Below are positions 8,397 through 16,885 of a DNA stretch of 64,000 nucleotides, piece after piece; positions within the stretch are counted from its first letter, which is position 1, and each line of letters starts with the position of its first letter. The stretch is taken from positions 1,178,001 through 1,242,000 of the forward strand of contig CAVSYB010000013.1 in NCBI GenBank assembly GCA_963732155.1, in the 5' to 3' direction. The position numbers and the translations under genes were made by a program. The notes below the pieces were generated by a model. It was not told the DNA's origin. It did no database searches and saw only the letters and a list, made by a program, of their open reading frames with translations. Source of the DNA: Roseiarcus sp963732155. GTDB taxonomy: Bacteria; Pseudomonadota; Alphaproteobacteria; Rhizobiales; Beijerinckiaceae.

Positions 8397-9062
8397 TTAC
8401 TCGTGCACTGTGCCGAAAGACAGGCCGCGCACGAGGTATTTCTGCAGCACGAAGGCCAGAATCACCACCGGCAGCGCCCCCAGAGTCGCGATCGCGGCGA
8501 TGTCGCCCCAGAGCACGTTATGGCCTTCCATCAAGACCGGCAGAATGAACGGCAAGGTGGTCACGTTGGCGCGGGTGAGAATGAGCGCGAAAAAGAACTC
8601 GTTCCAGGAGAAGATGAAGGCGAGCAGGCCGACCGCGAGAATCGCCGGGCGCGCCAGCGGCACGGCGATCTGACAGAAGGCGCGCCAGCGCGTCGCGCCG
8701 TTCACCAGAGCCGATTCCTCCATGTCGCGCGAAATGTCCTCGAAGAAGCTCTTCAGGACCCAGGTGATGAACGGGAGGTTGAACACCGTGTATTGCAGGA
8801 TCAGGGCGGCGTAGCTGTCCAGCAATCCGAGCGACGACCAGAACAGATACATCGGGATGGCGACGGCGACCGGCGGCATGAACAGGATGCTGAGCACGGT
8901 GAAGGACAGGTTCTCTCCGCCGGTCCTGAATCGCCCGAGGGCGTAGGCGGCGGGAACGCCCAGCAGCAGCGACAGGAGGGTCGAGAAGGAGGATACGATC
9001 AGACTGTCGCCCAGTCCCTTCGCGCCGCCCCAGGTGAAGCGCGCATTTCCGGCGATGGCCCG
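8397..9062 (-). pseudogene. Carbohydrate ABC transporter permease (MalG/UgpE type), 5'-truncated
   Basis: About 220 residues of a binding-protein-dependent inner-membrane permease survive: SLLLGVPAAYALGRFR, four or five membrane helices and the EAA loop (EESALVNGATRWRAFCQIAV), ending in a normal C-terminus. The usual N-terminal helix and periplasmic segment of about 60 residues are missing. The similarity begins exactly where the stop codon of the upstream trypsin-fold gene lies, and there is no start codon or ribosome site there. The partner permease, ATPase and binding protein are absent. This is a recombination remnant, probably of a sugar transporter belonging to the left-hand catabolic block. 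Confidence 0.85.
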
Positions 9063-9064
9063 AT

Positions 9065-10039
9065 TCAGTGCAACCGCGGCTTCTTGAGATAACTGCTGCG
9101 ATCGGCAGACTTGATGCGCAGCCACAGGTTGCGCCTCTCGCGCACGACCTCGATCGGGATTTCGACGCCGGCGGGGCCGCAGCTCCACACCTTGCGATAA
9201 AAATCGCTGAGGCTTTCGACGCTTGAATCGCGCACGGCGGTGACGACGTCGCCGCGGCGCATGCCGGCGGCGGCGGCCGGTCCGCGTTCGGCGACGTCGA
9301 CGATGACGACCCGGCCCTCGCCCTCGGCCGAATAGACGCCGAGCCAGGGCCGCGGCGCCTTGTTCACCCGTCCATGGGCGAGGAGATCGTCGAGGATCGG
9401 CGGCAGCAGGTCGATCGGCACGATCATGTTGATGTCGCGCTGCTGGCCTTCCTCGGTCACCTGCTGGACGTGCAGCGATCCGACGCCGAGCAGACGGCCG
9501 TCCTGGCCGATGAGGCCCGCGCCGCCCCAGAATGGATGCGCGGGCGCGGTGAAAATCGCCTCCTTCAACTGATATTCCCAATAGCCGGTGAATTCCTGCT
9601 TGCCGATGATGCGCGCGCGCACCGATTGGGCGCGCCCGCCGGCGGCGACAATAACCGGGTCGCCAAGCTTGGTCTGGCTCGAGCGTCCGATGTCCAGCGC
9701 CGGCAGGCTGAGCCGGCCGAGCGCCTGCAACAGGCCGAAGCCGCTCTCCTGATCGACGGCAAGCGGATGGGCGGCGGTGACGCGCCCGTCGGCGTCGGTG
9801 AGCCAGACGCTCTGCGCTTCAGTGATGAGATAGCCGATGGTGAGCACCAGGCCGCTGTCGCCAATCACCAGGCCGCTTCCCGCCCGCTCGGTGCCGAGAA
9901 TCGAGGCGGTGAAGGCGTCCTCCGGAATCTCCGACCGGAGCGCCACCACTGATTCCAGGACGCGATCCAGATCGAAGTCGAACTCCTCGGCCTTCGGCTG
10001 GCTGCTCAGCGGCGCTTCCCAACGTGACTTCTCGACCAT
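9065..10039 (-). CDS. Trypsin-fold/PDZ protein of the HtrA (S1C) family with no catalytic triad
   Basis: 324 residues: a degenerate S1C protease domain (about 25-225) and one PDZ domain (about 232-310), ending KKPRLH. Compared with HtrA motifs, the His of TNNHV is Tyr70 (TIGYL), the Asp of SDLAVL is Gly100 (SGFGLL), and the Ser of GNSGG is Gly172 (FWGGAG). All three catalytic residues are therefore lost while the fold appears kept. No signal peptide is visible, so it may be cytoplasmic. It is most likely a peptide-binding scaffold or regulatory pseudo-protease. The truncated permease begins at its stop codon. Confidence 0.85.
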   Translation of the reverse strand: MVEKSRWEAPLSSQPKAEEFDFDLDRVLESVVALRSEIPEDAFTASILGTERAGSGLVIGDSGLVLTIGYLITEAQSVWLTDADGRVTAAHPLAVDQESGFGLLQALGRLSLPALDIGRSSQTKLGDPVIVAAGGRAQSVRARIIGKQEFTGYWEYQLKEAIFTAPAHPFWGGAGLIGQDGRLLGVGSLHVQQVTEEGQQRDINMIVPIDLLPPILDDLLAHGRVNKAPRPWLGVYSAEGEGRVVIVDVAERGPAAAAGMRRGDVVTAVRDSSVESLSDFYRKVWSCGPAGVEIPIEVVRERRNLWLRIKSADRSSYLKKPRLH

Positions 10040-10283
10040 GGACCCTTTCCTGTGGTGTGCAGGCTATCGATTTAGGTATGATACTAACGCGCCGGCGCAA
10101 GGGCGCAATTCTTGCAAAAACGCGGCAGGTATTGAGCCACGCTCGGCGAGACGCGCGTGGTCGGTCGAGCGCGCCGGTCGCGCGGTCGGGGGCGGCCCCG
10201 GCGATCGCCCGGCGCCGGCGATAAAGCCTGGCAATCTCCAGGGCGCCGTGCATAATCCATTCGATGTTCCGTTCGGAGACGAC

Positions 10284-10415
10284 ATGATGCGCGCCATCGC
10301 GCCCGCTCTCATTGCGCTTGTACTGGCCTTGTCGATGTCGGGCTGCGACAAATGCGGCGATTATTTCTGGCAGAACGGCGCGAAGAGCTGTCATGACGAA
10401 TCCCAGGTGAAATAG
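10284..10415 (+). CDS. Small lipoprotein
   Basis: 43 residues with a hydrophobic N-terminal helix and a lipobox LSMSGC, so Cys21 would be lipidated. The mature part is about 23 residues with two further cysteines (C24, C36). A GGAG ribosome site stands a few bases before two adjacent ATGs. I recognise the lipobox but no family. It is too short for most gene callers yet the signal is clear. Confidence 0.6.
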   Translation: MMRAIAPALIALVLALSMSGCDKCGDYFWQNGAKSCHDESQVK

Positions 10416-10519
10416 CGTCGCGCTGTTCGCAGGCGCGCGGAAATCAGGCCGCTTCTCCATTGCGTTCGGTTGCGCGCGCGTTTATCGGGAACGCCGCGGG
10501 GGACGGAGAATTGCCAGGA

Positions 10520-12745
10520 TTGAGCACGGCCGAGCCGGAAATCACCGAAGCTCTGGTTGCGCGCCATGGGCTCGCGCCCGACGAATATGCGCGCTTCGTC
10601 GCGCTGCTCGGCCGCGCGCCGAGCTTCACCGAACTCGGCATCGTTTCGGCGATGTGGAACGAGCATTGTTCCTACAAGTCATCGAAAGTTCATCTGCGCA
10701 AATTGCCGACATCGGCGCCTCATGTCATTCAGGGGCCGGGCGAGAACGCCGGCGTCATTGACATCGGCGACGGCCTCGCCTGCGTCTTCAAGATGGAAAG
10801 CCACAACCATCCCTCGTTCATCGAGCCCTATCAGGGCGCCGCGACGGGAGTCGGCGGCATTCTGCGGGACGTGTTCACGATGGGCGCGCGGCCCGTCGCT
10901 TGTCTCAATTTCCTGCGTTTCGGCGCCGCCGATCATCCCAACACCCGGCATCTCGTGGCGGGCGTCGTGGCGGGGATCGGCGGCTACGGCAATTCGTTCG
11001 GCGTGCCGACGGTCGGCGGCTCGGTCGGCTTTCACAAGCGCTATAACGGCAACATTCTCGTCAATGCGATGGCGGTCGGCATCGCGCGCGCCGACGAGAT
11101 TTTCTACGCCAGGGCGACCGGCGTCGGAAACCCGATCGTCTATCTCGGCTCCAAGACGGGGCGCGACGGCATTCATGGCGCGACCATGGCCTCGGCCGCT
11201 TTCGAGGCCGACGCGCAGGAAAAGCGCCCGACGGTGCAGGTCGGCGATCCTTTCGCCGAAAAGCTGCTGCTCGAAGCCTGCCTTGAACTGATGGCGTCCG
11301 GCTCCGTCATCGCCATTCAGGATATGGGCGCGGCGGGATTGACCTCCTCGGCGGTGGAGATGGGCGCCAAGGGCGGCCTCGGCGTCGAACTCGATCTCGA
11401 TTTCGTGCCGTGCCGCGAGGCCGGCATGACGGCTTACGAAATGATGCTGTCGGAGAGCCAGGAGCGGATGCTGATGGTGCTGCATCCGCAAAAGGCGGGA
11501 GTCGCCGAAGCGATCTTCCGCAAATGGGGGCTCGATTTCGCGGCGATCGGCCAGACGACGGACAACCTGCGTTTTGTCGTGAAGCGTCGCGGCGAGGTGG
11601 TGGCCGATATGCCGATCAAGGAGCTCGGCGATCAGGCGCCGGCCTATGAGCGGCCATGGACGACCGCGCCGAAGCCCCCGGTCCTGCTGGCTCGCGACAT
11701 CGCGCCGCCGATGTCCAACCGCGACGCGCTGCTGAAGCTCGTCGCCTCGCCGGACCTTTGCTCCAAACGCTGGGTCTACGAGCAATACAACTCGCTGATT
11801 ATCGGCAATACGATCGAGGGTCCGGGCGGCGACGCCGCCGTCATTCGTCTCGGCGACGGGCCCAAGGGTCTCGCGCTGACCACCGACGCCACGCCACGCT
11901 ATTGCGAGGCCGATCCTGTCGAGGGCGGCAAGCAGGCCGTCGCCGAGGCGTGGCGCAATCTCATCGCGGTCGGCGCGCGTCCGATGGCGCTGACCGACAA
12001 TCTCAATTTCGGCAATCCTGAAAGGCCGTCGGCGATGGGTCAGTTCGTCGGCTGCGTCGCGGGAATTGGCGAAGCGGCGCGCGCGCTCGATTTTCCCGTC
12101 GTGTCGGGCAATGTGTCGCTCTACAACGAGACGATGGGTTCTGGAATTCTGCCCACGCCGGCGATCGGCGGCGTCGGGCTGCTCGACGACGTGGCGAAGG
12201 CGGCGACCATCGCCTTCAAGGCGGCCGGCGACGTCGTTCTGCTGGTTGGAGAGGCGGGGGGCTGGCTCGGGCGATCGGCTTGGCTCGAGACGATTTGCGG
12301 ACGGGAAGAAGGAGCGCCGCCGCCGGTCGATCTGGCGGCCGAGCGGCGCAACGGCGAGTTTGTGCTCGCCCTCATTCGCGGTGGCGCGCTGACGGCGGTG
12401 CACGACGTCTCCGACGGCGGACTGGGCGTCGCCTTGGCGGAAATGGCGATGACCGGAAACCTCGGCGCCGTGATCGACGGCGCCGCCGCCGAAGGGCGCC
12501 CCTTGCACGGGTTCCTGTTCGGCGAGGATCAGGGCCGCTACGTCGTCACCGCGCGCGCCGCCGAGGCCGGCGCAATCACCGCCGCCGCGGCGGCGGCGGG
12601 CGTCGCGCTGAAGCGCCTCGGGACGACGGGCGGCGAGGCGTTGACGCTGCCCGGAGAGCCGCCCATACTGATCGCGCATCTGTCTGCGGCGTTCGAATCG
12701 TGGTTCCCGGCCTTCATGTCTGGGCCGCAGTGGGAGATGGTATGA
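10520..12745 (+). CDS. purL: Phosphoribosylformylglycinamidine synthase subunit PurL
   Basis: 741 residues, the length of the small (multi-subunit) PurL. It converts FGAR to FGAM with ATP, using ammonia from PurQ, in purine synthesis. Landmarks are NEHCSYKSSK near the N-terminus, the repeated AIR-synthase ATP-binding halves, and NLNFGNPE. I chose TTG as the start: GGAGAA lies nine bases before it and the protein then begins STAEPEITEAL, as in relatives. An upstream TTG at 10460 would add unrelated residues. purS and purQ are not adjacent. Its stop overlaps the next small gene. Confidence 0.96.
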   Translation: MSTAEPEITEALVARHGLAPDEYARFVALLGRAPSFTELGIVSAMWNEHCSYKSSKVHLRKLPTSAPHVIQGPGENAGVIDIGDGLACVFKMESHNHPSFIEPYQGAATGVGGILRDVFTMGARPVACLNFLRFGAADHPNTRHLVAGVVAGIGGYGNSFGVPTVGGSVGFHKRYNGNILVNAMAVGIARADEIFYARATGVGNPIVYLGSKTGRDGIHGATMASAAFEADAQEKRPTVQVGDPFAEKLLLEACLELMASGSVIAIQDMGAAGLTSSAVEMGAKGGLGVELDLDFVPCREAGMTAYEMMLSESQERMLMVLHPQKAGVAEAIFRKWGLDFAAIGQTTDNLRFVVKRRGEVVADMPIKELGDQAPAYERPWTTAPKPPVLLARDIAPPMSNRDALLKLVASPDLCSKRWVYEQYNSLIIGNTIEGPGGDAAVIRLGDGPKGLALTTDATPRYCEADPVEGGKQAVAEAWRNLIAVGARPMALTDNLNFGNPERPSAMGQFVGCVAGIGEAARALDFPVVSGNVSLYNETMGSGILPTPAIGGVGLLDDVAKAATIAFKAAGDVVLLVGEAGGWLGRSAWLETICGREEGAPPPVDLAAERRNGEFVLALIRGGALTAVHDVSDGGLGVALAEMAMTGNLGAVIDGAAAEGRPLHGFLFGEDQGRYVVTARAAEAGAITAAAAAAGVALKRLGTTGGEALTLPGEPPILIAHLSAAFESWFPAFMSGPQWEMV

Positions 12746-12936
12746 TAAAATTTGTCCCGCTGAAGGCGCTCGCCGGCTACAATTACGTGCGCGTCGATCA
12801 GGTCATCGCGGTCCAGGCGACCGAACCCGCCAAATGCCTGGTGATGATGGCGGGCGGGGTCACCGTCCCGTGCGCGGAGCCGGCCAAGGACGTCCTCGCC
12901 AGGCTGGAGGCGGCGGCGCAGGGAAAACAGGAATAG
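12742..12936 (+). CDS. Conserved small protein between purL and bolA
   Basis: 64 residues starting in an ATGA overlap with the purL stop and ending three bases before bolA, so it is translationally coupled. It reads as one compact beta-rich domain (VPLKALAGYNYVRVDQVIAV) with two cysteines. I do not recognise a named family. The arrangement suggests co-expression with purL and bolA rather than a purine-enzyme role. Confidence 0.75.
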   Translation: MIKFVPLKALAGYNYVRVDQVIAVQATEPAKCLVMMAGGVTVPCAEPAKDVLARLEAAAQGKQE

Positions 12937-12939
12937 CCG

Positions 12940-13176
12940 ATGGCGATGTCCGCCGCCGAGATCGAGCGCCTGATCGTCGCGGCCTTTCCGGACGCGCGCG
13001 TCGAGATCAAGGATCTGGCGGGCGACGGCGATCATTACGCCGCGACCATCACCTCGTCGGCCTTTCGCGGCAAGAGCCGCGTGCAGCAGCACCAGATGGT
13101 TTACGGCGCGCTGAAAGGTCGGATGGGCGGCGCGCTACACGCTCTTGCGCTGCAGACCGCGGCGGCGGCGGAATAG
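12940..13176 (+). CDS. bolA: BolA-family protein
   Basis: 78 residues with the BolA core: DGDHYAATITS, then the loop FRGKSRVQQHQMVYGAL and the C-terminal LHALAL. The single His in VQQHQMVY and the HY of GDHYAA are the residues that coordinate a shared iron-sulfur cluster with a monothiol glutaredoxin. It probably takes part in Fe-S or iron handling. In related genomes grxD commonly follows, but here the next gene is convergent, so the partner lies elsewhere. Confidence 0.92.
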   Translation: MAMSAAEIERLIVAAFPDARVEIKDLAGDGDHYAATITSSAFRGKSRVQQHQMVYGALKGRMGGALHALALQTAAAAE

Positions 13177-13212
13177 GCGACGGCCGCGCGGCGCCGGTCA
13201 CGACGCGGCCGC

Positions 13213-13989
13213 TCACTTGGCCTGCGCCAGCTCCTGAGCTTCCGCCGCAAAATTCTCGATGCGCTGGGCGTTGTCGCCGAAGTCGTGGCGCCAGACCCGC
13301 GAGACCGAGCGGATATCGATGCGGCTCTGGTTGGCTGCCGGCTTGACGCGGATGGCGATGTCGTCGACGAAGCCGAGAAACGGCGATTTGGCGCTCGCGT
13401 CGATATGGCCCACCCCTTCGCGCACGCTCGGCGGAATGGCGTCAACGATGCGCCAACCGCGGTCCTTCGCGATCTGCAGCGCGAGTTGATAGGCTCCGTC
13501 GAGCGGCATATCGACCAGGATCGGCTGCACTTTCGGATAGGCGCGCCTCTGCGCCTCGCGCATTTCCGGCGTCGAGGCCGGCGGCGTGCGCCACGCGCGC
13601 GCTTCGAGGGCTTTGACCGAGCGCAGATAGCTTGGCGGCGTCTCCAGATCGGTCGAAACGTCGTCGATCATCGGCAAGGCGATGGCTCGCCAGGCCAGCC
13701 ACGCGGGATAGGCGAGCAGAATCAGCGCCAGCACGAGGCCCGCAAACGCGACGCCGGCGCCGCGACGACCGGTGCGCCAGATGACCACGGCCGCCGTGAG
13801 CGAAAGGAGGGCCGCGAGGCACGCCAACACCAGCGCAGCGCCGAGCACGGCGAGCACGCCGGCCGGCTCCGCTGCGCCGGCGCGCGACAACGCCGTCGCG
13901 ACGCCCGCCACCGCGAGGGCGAACACCGCCACGCGCCGGCTCCAGATCGCCGAGCTCGAATATGGTTCTTCGAGGATCAGCCGACGCAT
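13213..13989 (-). CDS. DUF1499 membrane protein
   Basis: 258 residues. Three hydrophobic helices occupy about 17-110 (ALAVAGVATAL, VLGAALVLACLAALLSLTAA, GLVLALILLAYPAWLAW). The C-terminal domain (about 110-255) matches DUF1499, with SYLRSVKALEARAW and the VDDIAIRVKP strand. Function unknown; the domain is probably outside the membrane. It lies 73 bases downstream of the metacaspase gene on the same strand and may be co-transcribed with it. Confidence 0.8.
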   Translation of the reverse strand: MRRLILEEPYSSSAIWSRRVAVFALAVAGVATALSRAGAAEPAGVLAVLGAALVLACLAALLSLTAAVVIWRTGRRGAGVAFAGLVLALILLAYPAWLAWRAIALPMIDDVSTDLETPPSYLRSVKALEARAWRTPPASTPEMREAQRRAYPKVQPILVDMPLDGAYQLALQIAKDRGWRIVDAIPPSVREGVGHIDASAKSPFLGFVDDIAIRVKPAANQSRIDIRSVSRVWRHDFGDNAQRIENFAAEAQELAQAK

Positions 13990-14062
13990 GGCTCAGGCGT
14001 CGGCTCGTTCGACGACGCAGGCGATCGTCGCGTCGAGAGGGTCGCGCGCGCGATTGCGGCCT

Positions 14063-15769
14063 TCAATCGCCCAGGCTTTCCAGCAGTCGCGCCGCTTGCG
14101 GATGGAGATTTTCGCATTTGAGCTCGCGCATGAAGCGAACGGCCGCCGCGCGATCCGGATTTGCGCGAAGGCGCGCAAGCTCGACTGCGTCGCGGCGGCA
14201 GGCCTGCGCATCCTCGGGAATTTGGGCGATTCCTCTCGACGCGGGCGCGGCTGCGAGTTCGGAAGGCTGGCCGGGCGCGCCGAGGCTTTCGAGCAAACGT
14301 TGAACCTGGGGCCGCAGATCCTCGCAGGCCAGCGCGCGCGCAAACTCTGCGACCTGGTCGACCTTTGGATCGGCGCGCAATTGCTCAAGTCTGGCCTCTT
14401 CGCGCTTGCAGACCTGCTCTCGCGCTTGCGGCTCCGCAGCCGGCGGTGCGAGCGGAGTCGGGGACGGAGGCTGCGTCGCGACGACCGGTCCGCCGCCAAG
14501 GCTCTCCATCAGGCGCTGGACTTGCGGGCGCAGCGCCTCGCAGCCCAGCTCGCGCGAGAACCGCGCGACCTGATCGCTCGATGGATCAAGACGCAACCGC
14601 GCGAGCCGCGCCTCGTCGCGCTTGCACGCTTGTTCGGACGTCGGCGGCGCCGTCGCCACTTCGATGCGCGGCGGCGGCGCCTCCGGCGCGGACTTGACCG
14701 GGGCCGGCTCGCCCGTCGCGCGTCGGTCGTCGCCGTGGCGTTGCGCGGCCGCCGGCGCCTCAGGGGCGACTCCCGCTTCCTTGCCGAGATTGGCCGACGC
14801 CGGGGACGCGACGGTCAGTTTGGAAAGCTGGGCTCGCGCGAGATCGGCGTAGAAGCCCGCGCCGTGGACTTCGAGAAACGATTCCCAGGCGTTGCGGGTG
14901 CCGACCCGTTCGGCCAGCTCGTAGTCCCGAGCGATCGCGGCGGTCGGATCGGCCGCCTGCGGCGCAGGCTCGACCTTCGGCGCCGCGGGCGCGGGAACCA
15001 GCGAAATCGTATCGCCGCCGAGCGAGCCATAGACGAACGGCTCCTGCCGGTCGGCCGTGCTCGCCAGCACATCGTCGCGCACCTTGCCGAGGGCGATCCT
15101 GATGTCCAGTCCGGGCTCGGTGAGATGTTTCACCAGCGCGGTGGTGAACGGGCTGTTGGGGCCGGCGCCGTCATAGGAAACCGAGCCGGCCTTGGCGGCG
15201 TAAGCGATCAAGGTGTCGGTGCCGCCTGGCGCGACGCTCACCAGCCCGTTGGTGACCGACCGCGTTTCGCGCGAACGGTCGGCCGTATGGACGAAGGGAT
15301 TGTCGCGACAGGCGTCGAGAATGATCAGGCGCAACTTTCGCGCCGGCTGCGTCGCCGTAATGATGCGGTCGAGAGAGATCGCCTCGTCCTCGATGTCGAA
15401 ATTGTTCGCCAGCCTGGCGTCGATCGGGATCATGTAGTTGACGCCGCCAAACTCGATGCCGTGGCCGGAATAGTAGACGACGGCAATATCGGCGGCCGAC
15501 GCCGAAAGCATGAATTCGCGCACCGCGCGCTTGAATTCCACCACCCCGACGTTGCGGCGCTCGTCGACGACGTCGAAACCCGCCCTCGTGAACAAGGCGG
15601 CGATCGCGTCGGCGTCGTTGACCGTATTGGCCAGCGCGTCGGCGTGTTCGTATTTCGCGTTGCCGATGATGAGCGCAACACGCCGATTGGCCATCGCGGC
15701 GTGCGAGGCCAGCGTCGCCATGACCAGCGCGCAGATCGCGCGGGCGAGATGACGGCGGAGCGTTTTCAT
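14063..15769 (-). CDS. Metacaspase-like caspase-fold (C14) protein with three Cys-containing C-terminal repeats
   Basis: 568 residues. After a signal peptide (1-27, cleavage near AMA-N) comes a caspase-like p20 domain with the dyad His103 (YYSGHGI) and Cys154 (LDACRDNP). Residues 281-318 form the short helical segment often following bacterial caspases (AWESFLEVHGAGFYADLARA). A Pro/Ala linker then leads to three repeats of about 47 residues at 379-425, 451-497 and 521-567. Each has two cysteines 28 apart (382/410, 454/482, 524/552) and ends in ESLG. The repeats are probably helical hairpins closed by a disulfide. Export suggests a periplasmic protease, Arg/Lys-specific by family. Confidence 0.88.
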   Translation of the reverse strand: MKTLRRHLARAICALVMATLASHAAMANRRVALIIGNAKYEHADALANTVNDADAIAALFTRAGFDVVDERRNVGVVEFKRAVREFMLSASAADIAVVYYSGHGIEFGGVNYMIPIDARLANNFDIEDEAISLDRIITATQPARKLRLIILDACRDNPFVHTADRSRETRSVTNGLVSVAPGGTDTLIAYAAKAGSVSYDGAGPNSPFTTALVKHLTEPGLDIRIALGKVRDDVLASTADRQEPFVYGSLGGDTISLVPAPAAPKVEPAPQAADPTAAIARDYELAERVGTRNAWESFLEVHGAGFYADLARAQLSKLTVASPASANLGKEAGVAPEAPAAAQRHGDDRRATGEPAPVKSAPEAPPPRIEVATAPPTSEQACKRDEARLARLRLDPSSDQVARFSRELGCEALRPQVQRLMESLGGGPVVATQPPSPTPLAPPAAEPQAREQVCKREEARLEQLRADPKVDQVAEFARALACEDLRPQVQRLLESLGAPGQPSELAAAPASRGIAQIPEDAQACRRDAVELARLRANPDRAAAVRFMRELKCENLHPQAARLLESLGD

Positions 15770-16078
15770 ACCCTGTTCCGAAGCGCCGACCGGGGCGCGC
15801 TGCCGATCTCTCCTAATTCTAACTCAATACGGTCTGAACCGCCATTTTCATCGACATGGGGCGATTCTGTCTGACGCCTCGCCTTCGCCCGAAAGTCCGG
15901 AAACCTCCAGCGAGGCTTGATCCTCTCGGCGGGCGAGGGGGCGCGCCTGCGCCTCGACATTGATCGGCGGAAGGTTAATTTTCGCAAGAAATCGGCGAAA
16001 CTTGTCGCGACTCCGGCCCCTCGCCGCTGTCGCAATGCGGGGGGCGAGACGGCCGCCGATCAGTTCGGCGAACGCGGC
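15770..16078 (-). other. Intergenic region between metacaspase and FGE-fold genes
   Basis: 309 bases with no supported gene. Both flanking genes read leftwards, so this stretch must hold the metacaspase leader and perhaps its own promoter. An AT-richer patch around 15815-15860 is a possible promoter. No clear terminator hairpin seen. Confidence 0.35.
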
Positions 16079-16885
16079 TCACCTGGCTTCACGCGCCACG
16101 CGAAACCCGTTGGCGTAATAGCGCACGTCGTGGTCATATCGAAAGCGCGCCGCCGAGCGCACCGCGTTCGCCTTGCTGGCGAATGAGCCGCCGCGCAGGA
16201 CGCGCAGGCTGCAATCCCCGGCGGCCCACGCCGAGCCGTCGCGGGGCGCGCCCCGGTAGGACGGGTTCCAGCAATCCTGGACCCATTCGGCCGCGTTGCC
16301 CGCGGTGTCGTAGAGGCCGAACGCGTTGGGCCTGAAGCTGCCCGCCGGCACGGTCCCGAGCGCGGCGTCGCCGCCGCAATCCGCGCATTTGGCGCGCCCG
16401 ACGCCGATCTCGCGTCCCCACCAATAGGCGGACGCGCTGCCCGCGCGCGCGGCATATTCCCATTCGGCTTCCGTGGGCAGACGATAGGCGTGACCGGTTT
16501 TCTTTGACAGCCAGGCGATGAACTCCTTCGTATCGTCCCAGCTGACGTCGATCACCGGCCTGCCTGCGCGCCCCCAGCCATGATCGCTGGGGCTGTATTT
16601 GCAGCCCCCTGCGGAGACGCAGAGATCCCATTCGGCGAACGTGACATCGCGCCGCCCGATCGCAAACGGCTTGGCGATGACGACATGATGTTGCGGCGTT
16701 TCGACGGGCGACTCGGTCGAGCCCATGTCGAACTCGCCCGCGGGAACGACGACCATTTCGGCGCAGTCCGGGCAATCACGGAAGACCTCGCCCGGTTCGC
16801 GGGACACCGGCGCTTGCGCTGAGGCGAATGGCGCTGCGGCGCAGAGACACAGCAGGACCGGCAAAATCTTGATGCGCCGGTCCAT
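16079..16885 (-). CDS. Exported formylglycine-generating-enzyme-fold (SUMF1-like) protein, non-catalytic
   Basis: 268 residues with a signal peptide (1-24). The SUMF1/FGE fold is clear: VVPAGEFDMGS, RLPTEAEWEYAARAG, NAAEWVQDCW and VLRGGSF. True FGE needs two cysteines shortly after the GGS motif; here residues 236-268 contain none, so it is not a sulfatase-activating oxidase. It more likely binds a ligand or partner. Extra cysteines at 38, 41, 89, 95, 167, 170, 205 and 225 could form disulfides in the periplasm. FGE-fold domains are often linked to bacterial caspases, and here it sits directly upstream of one on the same strand. Confidence 0.87.
   Translation of the reverse strand: MDRRIKILPVLLCLCAAAPFASAQAPVSREPGEVFRDCPDCAEMVVVPAGEFDMGSTESPVETPQHHVVIAKPFAIGRRDVTFAEWDLCVSAGGCKYSPSDHGWGRAGRPVIDVSWDDTKEFIAWLSKKTGHAYRLPTEAEWEYAARAGSASAYWWGREIGVGRAKCADCGGDAALGTVPAGSFRPNAFGLYDTAGNAAEWVQDCWNPSYRGAPRDGSAWAAGDCSLRVLRGGSFASKANAVRSAARFRYDHDVRYYANGFRVAREAR

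Noticed and set aside
8397..9581. Reading the permease as a 394-residue protein
   Set aside because: The first about 170 residues are the wrong frame of the trypsin-fold gene; only the C-terminal part is permease.
10460..10519. Earlier TTG start for purL
   Set aside because: It adds residues unlike PurL N-termini and has no ribosome site; TTG at 10520 has GGAGAA at good distance.
16079..16885. Functional sulfatase-modifying enzyme
   Set aside because: Required cysteines after the GGS motif are missing and no sulfatase is nearby.
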